From the NCBI GenBank assembly GCA_016927955.1, contig JAFGLR010000051.1:1-35980 (forward strand): DNA of 35,980 nt, in the 5' to 3' direction. The notes under the pieces are model-generated. The model did not search any database, had not been told where the DNA came from, and saw only the letters and a list, made by a program, of their open reading frames with translations. Positions within the stretch are counted from its first letter, which is position 1; every line of letters starts with the position of its first letter. Shown one piece after another: positions 1-7,823 of the stretch. The translations under genes were made by a program, and so were the position numbers. Origin of the DNA: Dehalococcoidales bacterium (GTDB lineage Bacteria; Chloroflexota; Dehalococcoidia; Dehalococcoidales; JAFGLR01).

Positions 1-72
1 CCCACATAGCTCAGTTGGTAGAGCACATTCTTGGTAAGAATGGGGTCATCAGTTCGAATCTGATTGTGGGCT
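1..72 (+). tRNA. tRNA-Thr (anticodon GGU), first base outside the window
   Basis: The sequence folds as a cloverleaf. The acceptor arm CCCACA pairs with TGTGGG near the 3' end, and the seventh pair needs a G one base before the window. The D arm is GCTC/GAGC. The anticodon arm CATTC/GAATG holds loop TTGGTAA with anticodon GGT, which reads ACC threonine codons. The T arm is ATCAG-TTCGAAT-CTGAT and the discriminator base is T72. CCA is not encoded. It lies 23 bases before tuf, a common bacterial arrangement (E. coli thrT-tufB), so the two are probably co-transcribed and processed. Confidence 0.95.
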
Positions 73-95
73 TATAAAGGGGAGGAATATTATAA

Positions 96-1298
96 ATGGC
101 TAAGAAAGTCTTCGAGAGAACCAAACCGCATGTAAACGTGGGTACTATCGGTCATGTAGACCACGGTAAAACAACCCTGACGGCAGCGATTACTTTAATA
201 TTGTCAAAACAGGGTTTTGCCGAATTCCGTGCGTTCGACCAGATTGATAACGCACCGGAAGAAAAAGCCCGTGGTATGACTATTGCTATCGCTCACGTCG
301 AATATGAGACAGCCAAACGGCATTACGCCCACATTGACTGCCCCGGTCATGCCGATTATATCAAAAATATGATTACCGGGGCCGCCCAGATGGATGGAGC
401 GATTCTGGTAGTCAGCGCTCCTGATGGGCCAATGCCCCAGACCAGAGAGCATGTTTTGCTGGCACGTCAGGTAGAGGTCCCGGCCATCGTCGTCGCTTTG
501 AACAAATGTGATTTGATGGAAGATGAGGAACTGCTCGAACTTGTTGAAATGGAACTTCGTGAAGTTCTTAGCAATCAGAACTTCCCCGGTGATACGACCC
601 CTATCGTAAGAGTAAGTGCCACCAAAGCTTTGGAATGTGGCTGTGGTAAGCCGGATTGCAAGTGGTGCGGCCCGATTTTGAAATTAATGGATGCGGTAGA
701 TGATTTTATTCCCACCCCGGTTCGTCCGAAAGACCAGCCTTTCTTAATGTCTGTTGAAGACGTATTTAGTATTAAAGGCCGCGGTACCGTGCCGACCGGT
801 CGTGTTGAAAGAGGCATTGTTAAATCCGGTGACGAAGTCGAACTCGTTGGGTTACATCATCAGGCCAAGAAGGTCGTTGTCACCAGTTGTGAAATGTTCC
901 ATAAGACGTTAAATGAAGCTGAAGCCGGTGACGCGGTAGGTCTTTTGTTACGCGGTGTTGAACGGAGTGATATTGAGCGCGGTATGGTGCTGGCAGCCCC
1001 CGGTTCTATTAAACCTCATACTGCATTTGAAGCTCAGGTTTACGTACTTAAAAAGGAAGAGGGCGGCCGTCACACACCTTTCTTCAATGGCTACAAACCC
1101 CAATTCTATATCCGGACTACGGATGTTACCGGTAGCATCGAACTACAGCCGGGCGTGGAAATGGTAATGCCGGGTGACAATACCACAATGAAAATTAAAC
1201 TCATCTACCCCGTCGCCATTGAGGTAGGCTTGCGTTTCGCAATTCGTGAAGGAGGTAGAACGGTAGGCGCCGGTTCCGTTTCTAAGATTATCGAATAA
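96..1298 (+). CDS. tuf: Translation elongation factor EF-Tu
   Basis: GTPase that delivers aminoacyl-tRNA to the ribosomal A site in the cytoplasm. All G motifs are visible: P-loop GHVDHGKT (residues 19-26), switch I RGMTI (59-63), DCPG (81-84), NKCD (136-139) and SAT (174-176), followed by the two beta-barrel domains. At 400 residues it has normal length. A strong ribosome binding site (GGGGAGGA) precedes the ATG. It is the first protein gene of the operon that runs to rplL. An unusual detail is a short insert in the G domain after SATKALE with four cysteines (C181, C183, C188, C191; spacing CxCx4CxxC), which looks like a small metal-binding knuckle. Confidence 0.98.
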   Translation: MAKKVFERTKPHVNVGTIGHVDHGKTTLTAAITLILSKQGFAEFRAFDQIDNAPEEKARGMTIAIAHVEYETAKRHYAHIDCPGHADYIKNMITGAAQMDGAILVVSAPDGPMPQTREHVLLARQVEVPAIVVALNKCDLMEDEELLELVEMELREVLSNQNFPGDTTPIVRVSATKALECGCGKPDCKWCGPILKLMDAVDDFIPTPVRPKDQPFLMSVEDVFSIKGRGTVPTGRVERGIVKSGDEVELVGLHHQAKKVVVTSCEMFHKTLNEAEAGDAVGLLLRGVERSDIERGMVLAAPGSIKPHTAFEAQVYVLKKEEGGRHTPFFNGYKPQFYIRTTDVTGSIELQPGVEMVMPGDNTTMKIKLIYPVAIEVGLRFAIREGGRTVGAGSVSKIIE

Positions 1299-1299
1299 C

Positions 1300-1464
1300 A
1301 TGGCAAAAGCAGAAAATAGAATCAACATTGAGCTTGCTTGCAGCGAATGCAAAGAGCGTAATTATAATACGGTCAAGAATAAGAAGAACGATACTCAGCG
1401 TATCGAGTTCAATAAATATTGCCCCCGTTGTCGCCGCCATACCATGCACCGGGAGGTAAAGTAA
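1300..1464 (+). CDS. rpmG: 50S ribosomal protein L33
   Basis: A 54-residue gene, begun one base after the tuf stop codon. The product starts [20 protein letters not shown] and ends with [14 protein letters not shown]. Two CxxC pairs (C14/C17 and C40/C43) mark the zinc-binding form of L33, a small protein of the large ribosomal subunit near the E site. The tuf-rpmG-secE-nusG order is typical of many bacteria. The tight spacing to tuf suggests translational coupling. Identity is clear from motif, length and context. Confidence 0.93.
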   Translation: MAKAENRINIELACSECKERNYNTVKNKKNDTQRIEFNKYCPRCRRHTMHREVK

Positions 1465-1492
1465 CGCTGCGTTCCGCAGCCGGAGTTAAACG

Positions 1493-1711
1493 ATGGTGAA
1501 TTCAACAGCCACGGCCAAGCAAGGCAAACAGAGGTTTAAAATCTTCCGGGAAATACTAAGCGAATTGAAGAAAGTCGTCTGGTTAACCCGGAGAGAAGCC
1601 CTCTATCTTACGATGCTGGTAATTATACTTTCAGTAGCCATCGGTATAATTTTAGGGGCTTTTGACTATGGATTTGTCGCTCTGGCTGAAAAGGTATTTA
1701 TAGGTGGATAA
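1493..1711 (+). CDS. secE: Preprotein translocase subunit SecE
   Basis: Small essential subunit of the SecYEG channel in the cytoplasmic membrane. The 72-residue product is the single-helix form: a basic cytoplasmic part with the conserved segment REILSELKKVVWLTRREA (about residues 19-36), then one membrane helix (about 39-62). This length is normal for bacteria other than enterics. It lies between rpmG and nusG, the standard location, and its stop codon is 3 bases before the nusG ATG, so the two are translated together. Confidence 0.95.
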   Translation: MVNSTATAKQGKQRFKIFREILSELKKVVWLTRREALYLTMLVIILSVAIGIILGAFDYGFVALAEKVFIGG

Positions 1712-1714
1712 ACG

Positions 1715-2251
1715 ATGACTCTGGAAAATGAGGGGAAGTGGTATGTTATCCACACCTATTCCGGTTACGAGGAACGGGTTAAAAAAAATATCGAGCAGCG
1801 TATTAAGTTTTCCGATGCCGGAAATGCGGTATTTGATATTGTCATTCCCACCGAAGAGGAAGTAGAAGTTCGGAGCGGTCAGAAACGCAATGTAACCAAG
1901 AAAATACTCCCCGGTTATATTCTGGTTAATATGAAGTTGGATGACCAGAGTTGGGGGTTGGTACGGAATACCGCTGGAGTTACCGGTTTTGTCAGTAGCG
2001 GCACAACGCCGGTTCCTTTACAAAAAGAAGAAGTCAGTCGTATATTGAAGCAGATGGAAACTAAGACTCCGGTAGTAAAGGTCGGGTTGCGTAAAGGGCA
2101 GGGCGTACGGGTTATTGATGGTCCGTTTACGGACTTTGTCGGTGCGATAGAAGAAGTAAATCCAGATAAAGGTAAAGTAAAAGTGTTGCTTTCGCTCTTC
2201 GGTCGTGAAACACCGGTCGAACTCGATTTCTTACAAGTAGAAAAGTTATAA
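1715..2251 (+). CDS. nusG: Transcription termination/antitermination factor NusG
   Basis: Cytoplasmic factor that binds RNA polymerase, increases processivity and links transcription to Rho or the ribosome. The N-terminal NGN domain begins with the typical KWYVIHTYSGYEERVKKNI and includes KILPGYILVNM and VRNTAGVTGFV. The C-terminal KOW motif is visible at GPFTDFVGAIEEVNPDKGKV, followed by LFGRETPVELDFLQVEKL. The length of 178 residues is normal. It follows secE by 3 bases and precedes rplK by 87 bases. Confidence 0.97.
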   Translation: MTLENEGKWYVIHTYSGYEERVKKNIEQRIKFSDAGNAVFDIVIPTEEEVEVRSGQKRNVTKKILPGYILVNMKLDDQSWGLVRNTAGVTGFVSSGTTPVPLQKEEVSRILKQMETKTPVVKVGLRKGQGVRVIDGPFTDFVGAIEEVNPDKGKVKVLLSLFGRETPVELDFLQVEKL

Positions 2252-2297
2252 AACATCTTTCAGTTACATGCTGTCAGGGGTAAAATAATAAAGAATT

Positions 2298-2325
2298 AAC
2301 TGATAGCTGAATGCTGAAAGCTGAT
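2298..2325 (+). repeat. Heptad repeat tract A (nusG-rplK spacer)
   Basis: Four consecutive 7-base units: AACTGAT, AGCTGAA, TGCTGAA, AGCTGAT, sharing the core CTGA. The tract fills the spacer just upstream of the rplK ribosome binding site (TTAGGAG). It is one of several intergenic tracts in this window with 7-base periodicity but different unit sequences. Its function is unknown. Confidence 0.7.
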
Positions 2326-2338
2326 TTAGGAGTAACCA

Positions 2339-2761
2339 ATGGCAAAGAAAATAAAAGCAGTAGTAAAACTTCAGATACCAGCCGGTAAAGCTAACCCGGC
2401 CCCTCCGGTCGGTCCGGCTCTCGGACAGCATGGTATCAACATAATGGGTTTCTGTAAGGAATATAATGAAAAGACAGCTTCGCAGGCCGGCTCTATTGTA
2501 CCGGTAGAGATTACGGTATATGAGGACAGGTCTTTTACTTTTATCACCAAAACCCCGCCGACTACTGATTTGTTGAAAAAAGCTCTCAGCGTGGAAAAGG
2601 GTTCCGGCAGTACCGGACATAGCAGCGCCGGTAAGTTAAGCAAACAGAAAATACAGGATATTGCCGACGTAAAAATGAAGGATTTGAATGCCAATAGCCC
2701 GGAAGCGGCTTATCGTGTCGTTGCCGGTACCGCTCGCAGTATGGGAATTGATATAGAATAA
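2339..2761 (+). CDS. rplK: 50S ribosomal protein L11
   Basis: Binds 23S rRNA at the GTPase-associated centre and takes part in factor binding and the stringent response. The product shows the classic start [20 protein letters not shown] followed by [22 protein letters not shown], and the C-terminal rRNA-binding domain with [12 protein letters not shown] and ARSMGIDIE. The length of 140 residues is normal. A TTAGGAG site precedes the ATG. It is 11 bases upstream of rplA and the two are normally co-transcribed. Confidence 0.98.
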   Translation: MAKKIKAVVKLQIPAGKANPAPPVGPALGQHGINIMGFCKEYNEKTASQAGSIVPVEITVYEDRSFTFITKTPPTTDLLKKALSVEKGSGSTGHSSAGKLSKQKIQDIADVKMKDLNANSPEAAYRVVAGTARSMGIDIE

Positions 2762-2772
2762 AAGGGAATGCA

Positions 2773-3486
2773 ATGAAAGAACGCAGCAAGAGATACGAAG
2801 AAGCAGCTAAACTAATTGAGCCTAACAAGGCCTACGGTCCGTCAGAAGCATTGGCATTAATAAAAAAGATGCCGTTGCCTAAATTCGATGCTACCGTTGA
2901 GCTTCATATTAAGATGGGGCTCGACCCGCGTAATGCATCTCAGCAAGTACGCGGTGTAGCCACCTTGCCTAACGGATTAGGCAAAACAGTACGGGTATTG
3001 GTCTTCGCTCAAGGGGAAGCAGATAAAATTGCCAGGGATGCCGGTGCCGATAATGTAGGTGCTGATGATATCATTAAAAAAATCGAAGAGGGATGGCTCG
3101 AATTTGATGTCACTATAGCCACTCCCGATATGATGGGTAGAGTTAGCAAGCTCGGTAAAATACTTGGCCGTAAAGGATTGATGCCCAATCCTAAGTCGGG
3201 CACTGTCGTCCAGCCTGCTGATTTGCCGCGGGTTATTAACGAATCCCGAAAAGGCCGTGTCGAATTTAAGCTTGACCGTAACGGTTTGATTCATCTGGTT
3301 ATCGGGAAAATCAGTTTCGATGAAAAGAAATTGCTGGAAAACCTGACCGGTGTGATTGAAGCGATTGTTAAAGCCAAGCCGTCAGGCGCCAAAGGACAAT
3401 ATGTCGAGACGGCTACGGTTTCCGCGACCATGGGACCGGGTGTACCGTTAGACCTTAAGACTACTCTTGCACTTACCACCGAGTAG
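2773..3486 (+). CDS. rplA: 50S ribosomal protein L1
   Basis: Forms the L1 stalk of the large subunit and helps release E-site tRNA; in many bacteria it also represses its own L11-L1 mRNA. Family signatures include VELHIKMGLDPRNASQQVRG, KLGKILGRKGLMPNPKSGTV and KPSGAKGQYVETATVSATMGPG. The length of 237 residues is normal. It follows rplK by 11 bases. The 273 bases after it hold the L10 leader, which allows separate control of rplJ-rplL. Confidence 0.98.
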   Translation: MKERSKRYEEAAKLIEPNKAYGPSEALALIKKMPLPKFDATVELHIKMGLDPRNASQQVRGVATLPNGLGKTVRVLVFAQGEADKIARDAGADNVGADDIIKKIEEGWLEFDVTIATPDMMGRVSKLGKILGRKGLMPNPKSGTVVQPADLPRVINESRKGRVEFKLDRNGLIHLVIGKISFDEKKLLENLTGVIEAIVKAKPSGAKGQYVETATVSATMGPGVPLDLKTTLALTTE

Positions 3487-3510
3487 TAATATAATAATTT
3501 TGTTTAAAAA

Positions 3511-3597
3511 GTGAATATTCCGTAGACAGCGGGTGCCGTATAAGGCTTAATATATCGCCTGCCGAGGAAATTATACTGACTTACCAAAGTCGGCTAA
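3511..3597 (+). promoter_or_regulatory. Ribosomal protein L10 leader (autoregulatory mRNA element)
   Basis: The stretch CCGTAGACAGCGGGTGCC, then CTTAATATATCGCCTGCCGAGG about 10 bases later, matches the conserved core of the bacterial L10 leader, in which the L10(L12)4 complex binds a kink-turn region. The complementary GCGGG/TGCC and CGCCTGC segments give the expected stem. The element is located as expected, between rplA and rplJ, and is followed by an intrinsic terminator, so it probably works by attenuation: excess L10 favours termination. This rests on sequence resemblance and was not folded computationally. Confidence 0.82.
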
Positions 3598-3630
3598 AGT
3601 CCTTGTGCATTTCGGCATAAGGGCTTTTTT
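3598..3630 (+). terminator. Attenuator hairpin of the L10 leader
   Basis: The arms AGTCCTTGTGC (3598-3608) and GCATAAGGGCT (3615-3625) form an 11-bp stem with two G-U pairs, loop ATTTCG, followed at once by a run of six T. It stands before rplJ, not after it, and so is probably a conditional terminator for rplJ-rplL transcription. Confidence 0.85.
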
Positions 3631-3759
3631 ATTATCGCGGTACCGTTATTCTGGAGGATACCGGATACTTCTGACGCATGAGGACAACGAACAATGTTGG
3701 TGTGGGATGGTCTGTTTTTAGGTACTAATGAAAATATAATATTCATAAGGAGGTGAAAG

Positions 3760-4296
3760 ATGAAAAAAGAAGGCAAAGCTGTCATTATTGACAATCTTGA
3801 AGAATCCTTTAAGAAGTCCAGTGTCGGCATTTTAACCAATTATAAAGGTCTGAAAAATGTCGATTTACTTGAAATTAGGAAGAGGATGAGAACTGCCGGC
3901 GGCAAATTTGAGGTGGTTAAGAATACCCTCGCCAAGTTTGCAGCCGATAAAGCCGGTTATGACCAGATAGATAGTCTACTCAATGACACGACTGCGATTG
4001 CTTTCGGCTTCAAAGATGCCCGAGATATAGCCGTAGCCCTGGCCGATTATATCCGTACGACCAAGACCACGCTATCGATTAAAGGCGGTTTTCTCGGTAG
4101 TAAATTACTTACGCCACAAGATGTCCAGACAATTGCGACTCTACCTACCAGAGAAGTATTGCTGGCTATGTTATTGGGACAATTACAATCGCCCATCGTT
4201 ATGCTTATGGGACAGCTTAATGCTCCTGTAAGCGGTCTGGTTAATGTATTAAACGGAAGAAAGAAACAATTAGAAGGAGGCACAACTAATGGCTAA
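3760..4296 (+). CDS. rplJ: 50S ribosomal protein L10
   Basis: Base of the ribosomal stalk: it anchors L7/L12 dimers to 23S rRNA. The N-terminal RNA-binding part shows [20 protein letters not shown], then [20 protein letters not shown] and [15 protein letters not shown]. The C-terminal helix (about 140-170, [21 protein letters not shown]) is the L7/L12 docking region. The length of 178 residues is normal. The ribosome binding site is a near-perfect TAAGGAGGTG (3746-3755). The end overlaps rplL by 8 bases. Confidence 0.97.
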   Translation: MKKEGKAVIIDNLEESFKKSSVGILTNYKGLKNVDLLEIRKRMRTAGGKFEVVKNTLAKFAADKAGYDQIDSLLNDTTAIAFGFKDARDIAVALADYIRTTKTTLSIKGGFLGSKLLTPQDVQTIATLPTREVLLAMLLGQLQSPIVMLMGQLNAPVSGLVNVLNGRKKQLEGGTTNG

Positions 4297-4669
4297 TATT
4301 GAAGAAATTATCGATCAAATTAAAGGTATGACTGTTCTTGAAGTTGCCGAACTGGTAAAGGCTCTGGAGAAAGAATTCGGCGTAAGTGCTGCTGCTCCGG
4401 TCGCTGTCGCTGCCGCACCGGCCGCCGGTGCCGCCGCTGCTCCGGCTGAAGAAGAGAAGACGGAATTCACCGTAATCCTCAAGGAAATCGGTGCGAACAA
4501 GATTAATGTTATCAAAGCAGTTCGGGAGCTCACTAACCTCGGTCTGAAAGAATCCAAAGACCTGGTTGAGGGTGCTCCCAAACCCGTAAAAGAGAACGTT
4601 AATAAAGATGATGCCGCTGCTGCTAAGGCTAAACTAGAAGAAGCCGGCGCAACCGTCGAAGTTAAATAA
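4289..4669 (+). CDS. rplL: 50S ribosomal protein L7/L12
   Basis: Multi-copy stalk protein that recruits translation GTPases. The 126-residue product has the usual three parts: an N-terminal dimerisation region (1-30), an alanine-rich hinge (about 35-52, [20 protein letters not shown]) and the C-terminal factor-binding domain with [28 protein letters not shown]. An AGAAGGAGG site lies inside the end of rplJ, and the 8-base overlap points to coupled translation. rpoB does not follow, unlike in many bacteria. Confidence 0.98.
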   Translation: MANIEEIIDQIKGMTVLEVAELVKALEKEFGVSAAAPVAVAAAPAAGAAAAPAEEEKTEFTVILKEIGANKINVIKAVRELTNLGLKESKDLVEGAPKPVKENVNKDDAAAAKAKLEEAGATVEVK

Positions 4670-4687
4670 TCACTCTTTAATACAACA

Positions 4688-4715
4688 TTAAACTGGGAAC
4701 TTAAAACTATAAAGT
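4688..4715 (+). repeat. Heptad repeat tract B (after rplL)
   Basis: Four 7-base units: TTAAACT, GGGAACT, TAAAACT, ATAAAGT, sharing the ending AACT (AAGT in the last). It runs directly into the 5' arm of the terminator hairpin. It belongs to the same class of intergenic period-7 tracts as those elsewhere in the window. Confidence 0.6.
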
Positions 4716-4751
4716 CCTACCCATCTCGCTATGGGACGGGTAGGACTTTAT
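4709..4751 (+). terminator. Terminator hairpin at the end of the ribosomal protein operon
   Basis: The arms ATAAAGTCCTACCC (4709-4722) and GGGTAGGACTTTAT (4738-4751) are perfectly complementary over 14 bp. The 15-base loop can form a further small CCCAT/ATGGG pairing. The following sequence (GTTTCTT) is only moderately T-rich. The position after rplL and before a fresh promoter fits the end of the operon. Confidence 0.8.
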
Positions 4752-4801
4752 GTTTCTTAATGCCTGCTAAAAAATAATACGGAAGTCATTTTAAAATACT
4801 A

Positions 4802-4830
4802 TTGAAAAATAGTTTTTAACCGTCTATAAT
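4802..4830 (+). promoter_or_regulatory. Sigma-70 type promoter for the 88-residue membrane protein
   Basis: TTGAAA (4802-4807), a 17-base spacer and a perfect TATAAT (4825-4830). The predicted start lies about 30 bases before the ATG at 4866, which has an AGAGGAGAAG ribosome binding site. Confidence 0.8.
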
Positions 4831-4865
4831 TAGCCACAAGAGGATTCAAGAGGAGAAGACCACCG

Positions 4866-5132
4866 ATGCCGGTTTATATGTTGCTCTTTATTATGGGCGG
4901 TGCTTTTGTTGTCCTCGGTATTATCTTCTATTTCTGGGGACGGTACGAAGAAGAAAAATACTACAATACTATCGTCCACCGCCGTGATGTCAGAGAATAT
5001 ATCGAACATATGCCGTTACGTCCCGAGCCAGGCTCGTTGCGTATCGGCGGTATTGTAATGATATCTCTGGGTGTATTAATACTGATAGCGGCGGGTATTT
5101 TGCTGGGGTTACATGTCAACGTATCACAATAG
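4866..5132 (+). CDS. Small two-helix membrane protein of unknown function
   Basis: An 88-residue product that I do not recognise. It has a hydrophobic helix at about residues 3-24 (YMLLFIMGGAFVVLGIIFYFW), a charged loop of about 35 residues (RYEEEKYYNTIVHRRDVREY then EHMPLRPEP) and a second helix at about 60-82 (GGIVMISLGVLILIAAGILLG). Its own promoter and a good ribosome binding site (AGAGGAGAAG) support it as a real gene. It converges on radA, with only 17 bases between the stops. No catalytic motif is seen. A membrane-anchored accessory or structural role is possible but is a guess. Confidence 0.75.
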   Translation: MPVYMLLFIMGGAFVVLGIIFYFWGRYEEEKYYNTIVHRRDVREYIEHMPLRPEPGSLRIGGIVMISLGVLILIAAGILLGLHVNVSQ

Positions 5133-5149
5133 TAAGCTGACCGGGTAAG

Positions 5150-6556
5150 TTATTCAGAGTCAGCAGTCTTACTATTATTTTGCCGTCTTATTATGCCTTT
5201 CAAAATAGCTTCTCTAATCGTTCCCGCTGGAATTAACGTCAACGAATCGGGTATTTTGATGTTTTTCAGCCCCGTTTTCGATACCATACAGCGCTGGAAG
5301 CCCAGCCGCGCGACCTCACTCAGGCGTCTTTCCAGTTGGGATACCGCTCGAAGTTCGCCGCTCAAACCGAGTTCGCCGATAACCGCCAGTTTGGGGTCTA
5401 CTTCGTTATCGCTGAAGCTGGAGGCAATCGATAAAGCAATGCCTAAATCAGCCGCCGGCTCGTTGATTTTCAACCCGCCGGTTACGTTTACCACGATATC
5501 CTGATTGCCTAATTTCAGACCGGCACGCCTTGACAGTACGGCGGTTATGAGTAACAGCCGGCCGAAGTCCACGCCGTTAGCCACTCTCCGGGGCATCCCG
5601 AAGCTGGTAGTGTTCGTGAGCGCCTGGATTTCGACCAATAAAGGGCGACTGCCTTCCAGCGTACAGACGACTGAAGAACCGACCACTTCACCGGTGCGGG
5701 GCGAGAGGAAAATTTGCGATGGATTAGTGATTTCTGCCAGACCTTTCTCTTTCATTTCGAAAACGCCTATCTCATTAGTCGAGCCGAAGCGGTTTTTCAC
5801 ACACCGTAAAAGACGGTAGGAGCTGAACGGTTCGCCTTCAAGATATAGGACGACATCGACGATATGCTCAAGAACCCTAGGCCCGGCTATAGCTCCCTCT
5901 TTGGTTACGTGACCGGACAGGAAGACCGGGACGGCGGCCGGTTTGGCCCATTGCATTAAGCGCATTGTGCATTCCCGGACCTGAGTAATGCTGCCGGGTA
6001 AAGTATCCATTTCAGGCAGGTAGACGGTCTGAATCGAATCGATTATTACCAGGCTAGGGCTGAGTTCTTCCAGTCGTTCGATGATAGCATTAAGATTGGT
6101 CTCGGATAGCAGGTAAAGCTTTTTGCCGTCTAAGCCTAGCCGTTCCGCACGCAGTTTTATCTGGTAGGCGGTCTCTTCACCTGACACATAGACCACATTG
6201 CCTCTTTGGCGGGCAACGAGAGCCGCCGCCTGCAAAAGCAACGTGGACTTACCGATACCGGGGTCGCCGCTGATAAGCACCAGCGAACCGGGGACGACAC
6301 CACCGCCTAGCACGCGGTTAAACTCAGTGAGAGTGATGGGAAATCGCTCGGCGGCTTCGGTGGTTACCTGCGATAGTTCCTGGAGAATGCCGGAGGATGA
6401 TACATTCATAACAGTTGCAGCCGACACTTTTACTGTCTGTTCGGCGAAGCTGTTCCAGGCCTGACAGTTTGGACAGTGTCCGACCCATTTCAGACTCTCT
6501 TTGCCGCATTGCTGGCAGACAAAAACCGTTCTGGTTTGAGGCTTATCTTTGCTCAT
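5150..6556 (-). CDS. radA: DNA repair protein RadA (Sms)
   Basis: RecA-like ATPase helicase that promotes branch migration during recombination repair. The domain order is complete: a C4 zinc finger (C14, C17, C28, C31), Walker A GDPGIGKST (97-105), Walker B-like LVIIDSIQT (about 169-177), the RadA signature KNRFGST (254-260) and a C-terminal Lon-like domain (about 290-455) that begins near the GEVVGSSVVCTLEGSRPLLVE stretch. The length of 468 residues is normal. It lies 55 bases downstream of the ABC exporter pair on the same strand and may be read from their promoter or from one in that gap. Confidence 0.96.
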   Translation of the reverse strand: MSKDKPQTRTVFVCQQCGKESLKWVGHCPNCQAWNSFAEQTVKVSAATVMNVSSSGILQELSQVTTEAAERFPITLTEFNRVLGGGVVPGSLVLISGDPGIGKSTLLLQAAALVARQRGNVVYVSGEETAYQIKLRAERLGLDGKKLYLLSETNLNAIIERLEELSPSLVIIDSIQTVYLPEMDTLPGSITQVRECTMRLMQWAKPAAVPVFLSGHVTKEGAIAGPRVLEHIVDVVLYLEGEPFSSYRLLRCVKNRFGSTNEIGVFEMKEKGLAEITNPSQIFLSPRTGEVVGSSVVCTLEGSRPLLVEIQALTNTTSFGMPRRVANGVDFGRLLLITAVLSRRAGLKLGNQDIVVNVTGGLKINEPAADLGIALSIASSFSDNEVDPKLAVIGELGLSGELRAVSQLERRLSEVARLGFQRCMVSKTGLKNIKIPDSLTLIPAGTIREAILKGIIRRQNNSKTADSE

Positions 6557-6580
6557 TTGTTAAAGTGTAGCATAGCAAAG

Positions 6581-6601
6581 CTCAAATCTCAAAACTCAAA
6601 G
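6581..6601 (-). repeat. Heptad repeat tract C (upstream of radA)
   Basis: Three exact-period units CTCAAAT, CTCAAAA, CTCAAAG, followed by a decayed TTTAAAA. The tract lies in the 55-base gap between the ABC permease stop and the radA start. It belongs to the same 7-base-period class as the other tracts. Confidence 0.65.
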
Positions 6602-6611
6602 TTTAAAACTA

Positions 6612-7823
6612 TTACGCATTCTTCAGATATTTGAAAATATCCCGGGGAGATATTTTCTTACCGTACATCAATAGGAAGACTCTGAATATACGGGATGCAA
6701 ACCAGATACCGAAGACCACAGAACCGGCCAGTATGATTAAGCTAAGGGCTAATTCCCAGCCGGCGATGGAGTGGGAAGGCAAGCGCATCATTACTGTCAT
6801 CGGACTGGTTAGCGGGAATAGCGTTAATATGCGTGAAAAAACACTTTCCGGTTGAGTTACCACGAAGTAGCTGAAGTAATACGGTATAATAGCCGGGATG
6901 ACGAAAATCATGGATAAACTCTGTGATTCCTTAGCGGACGGGCCGACTGAACCAACTCCTGCGTAAATAGAGGCGAAGAGAAGATAGCCGAGTATGAAAT
7001 ACAGCAAAGCCCAACCGATAAGACTGATGGGAATAGATAGCCCGCTAAGAGCGGGTATTAATCCGGGAGCTAAGGCAGCGAAAACGACCACTGTAGCCAG
7101 CCAGACGGCAACCTGTAATAATCCGGCCAGTCCCAAACCGAGAATCTTACCGACCAATAATTGCCAGGATGACACGGAGGATAAAAGTATTTCGATAATC
7201 CGGTTTTCTTTTTCTTCGGTAACGCTTTGAAACAGGAATCCGGAAGCAAAGAAAACGGATATCATAAATATTATAGCGAAAACCAGCGGGACAACTATCA
7301 TGCTGACAATATCCTGCCCGGGAGCTATTTCACCGGTATCATCGAGGCGGATTGAATTCATAAAGAACGGGTCTTTCACGCGTTCGATAATCTCGGGACT
7401 GACACTGGAATCAAGCAGATTGGAAAGTAAAAAACTTTTCATCTGGCTGACGGTTGCCGCAGGTAATTCGTAGTCCCGGGAAAGCGTATAGCGGATGACC
7501 TGACCGGTAGCCAGGTAGTCGGATGGAATAACAAATAAATCGGTGATACCATTATCAAGCAGGGCCGTTTTTGCCTCATCTTCACTGTTATAGGCAATGA
7601 GTGTGCCGCCGTCCTGCACGGTATAGTTGGAAAATAGTCCGGTTTGGTCGACATAACCCGTGTTCATCACCTCGGTAGTCGGTTTATAAAGGTAAGAAAT
7701 ACCCTGATATACGCCTAATCCGAGAATGACCAGGACAGGAAGCGCCACAGTTAATATGATAAAAGATTTACTCTTCAGAGTCCGCAAAAATTCGTGTCTT
7801 AATATGGTTAATGACTTATTCAT
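6612..7823 (-). CDS. ABC-2 type exporter permease (NatB-like)
   Basis: Membrane subunit of an ABC exporter. One N-terminal helix (about residues 18-40, FIILTVALPVLVILGLGVYQG) is followed by a large outer domain (about 45-170). A block of five hydrophobic segments then runs from about 178 to 380, including the typical SVTEEKENRIIEILLSSVSS after the second helix. This layout matches the ABC-2 family proteins often called NatB (sodium exporter permease), but the true substrate cannot be told from sequence. At 403 residues it is of usual length. It begins directly after the ATPase gene, with no gap, so the two form one unit. Confidence 0.88.
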   Translation of the reverse strand: MNKSLTILRHEFLRTLKSKSFIILTVALPVLVILGLGVYQGISYLYKPTTEVMNTGYVDQTGLFSNYTVQDGGTLIAYNSEDEAKTALLDNGITDLFVIPSDYLATGQVIRYTLSRDYELPAATVSQMKSFLLSNLLDSSVSPEIIERVKDPFFMNSIRLDDTGEIAPGQDIVSMIVVPLVFAIIFMISVFFASGFLFQSVTEEKENRIIEILLSSVSSWQLLVGKILGLGLAGLLQVAVWLATVVVFAALAPGLIPALSGLSIPISLIGWALLYFILGYLLFASIYAGVGSVGPSAKESQSLSMIFVIPAIIPYYFSYFVVTQPESVFSRILTLFPLTSPMTVMMRLPSHSIAGWELALSLIILAGSVVFGIWFASRIFRVFLLMYGKKISPRDIFKYLKNA

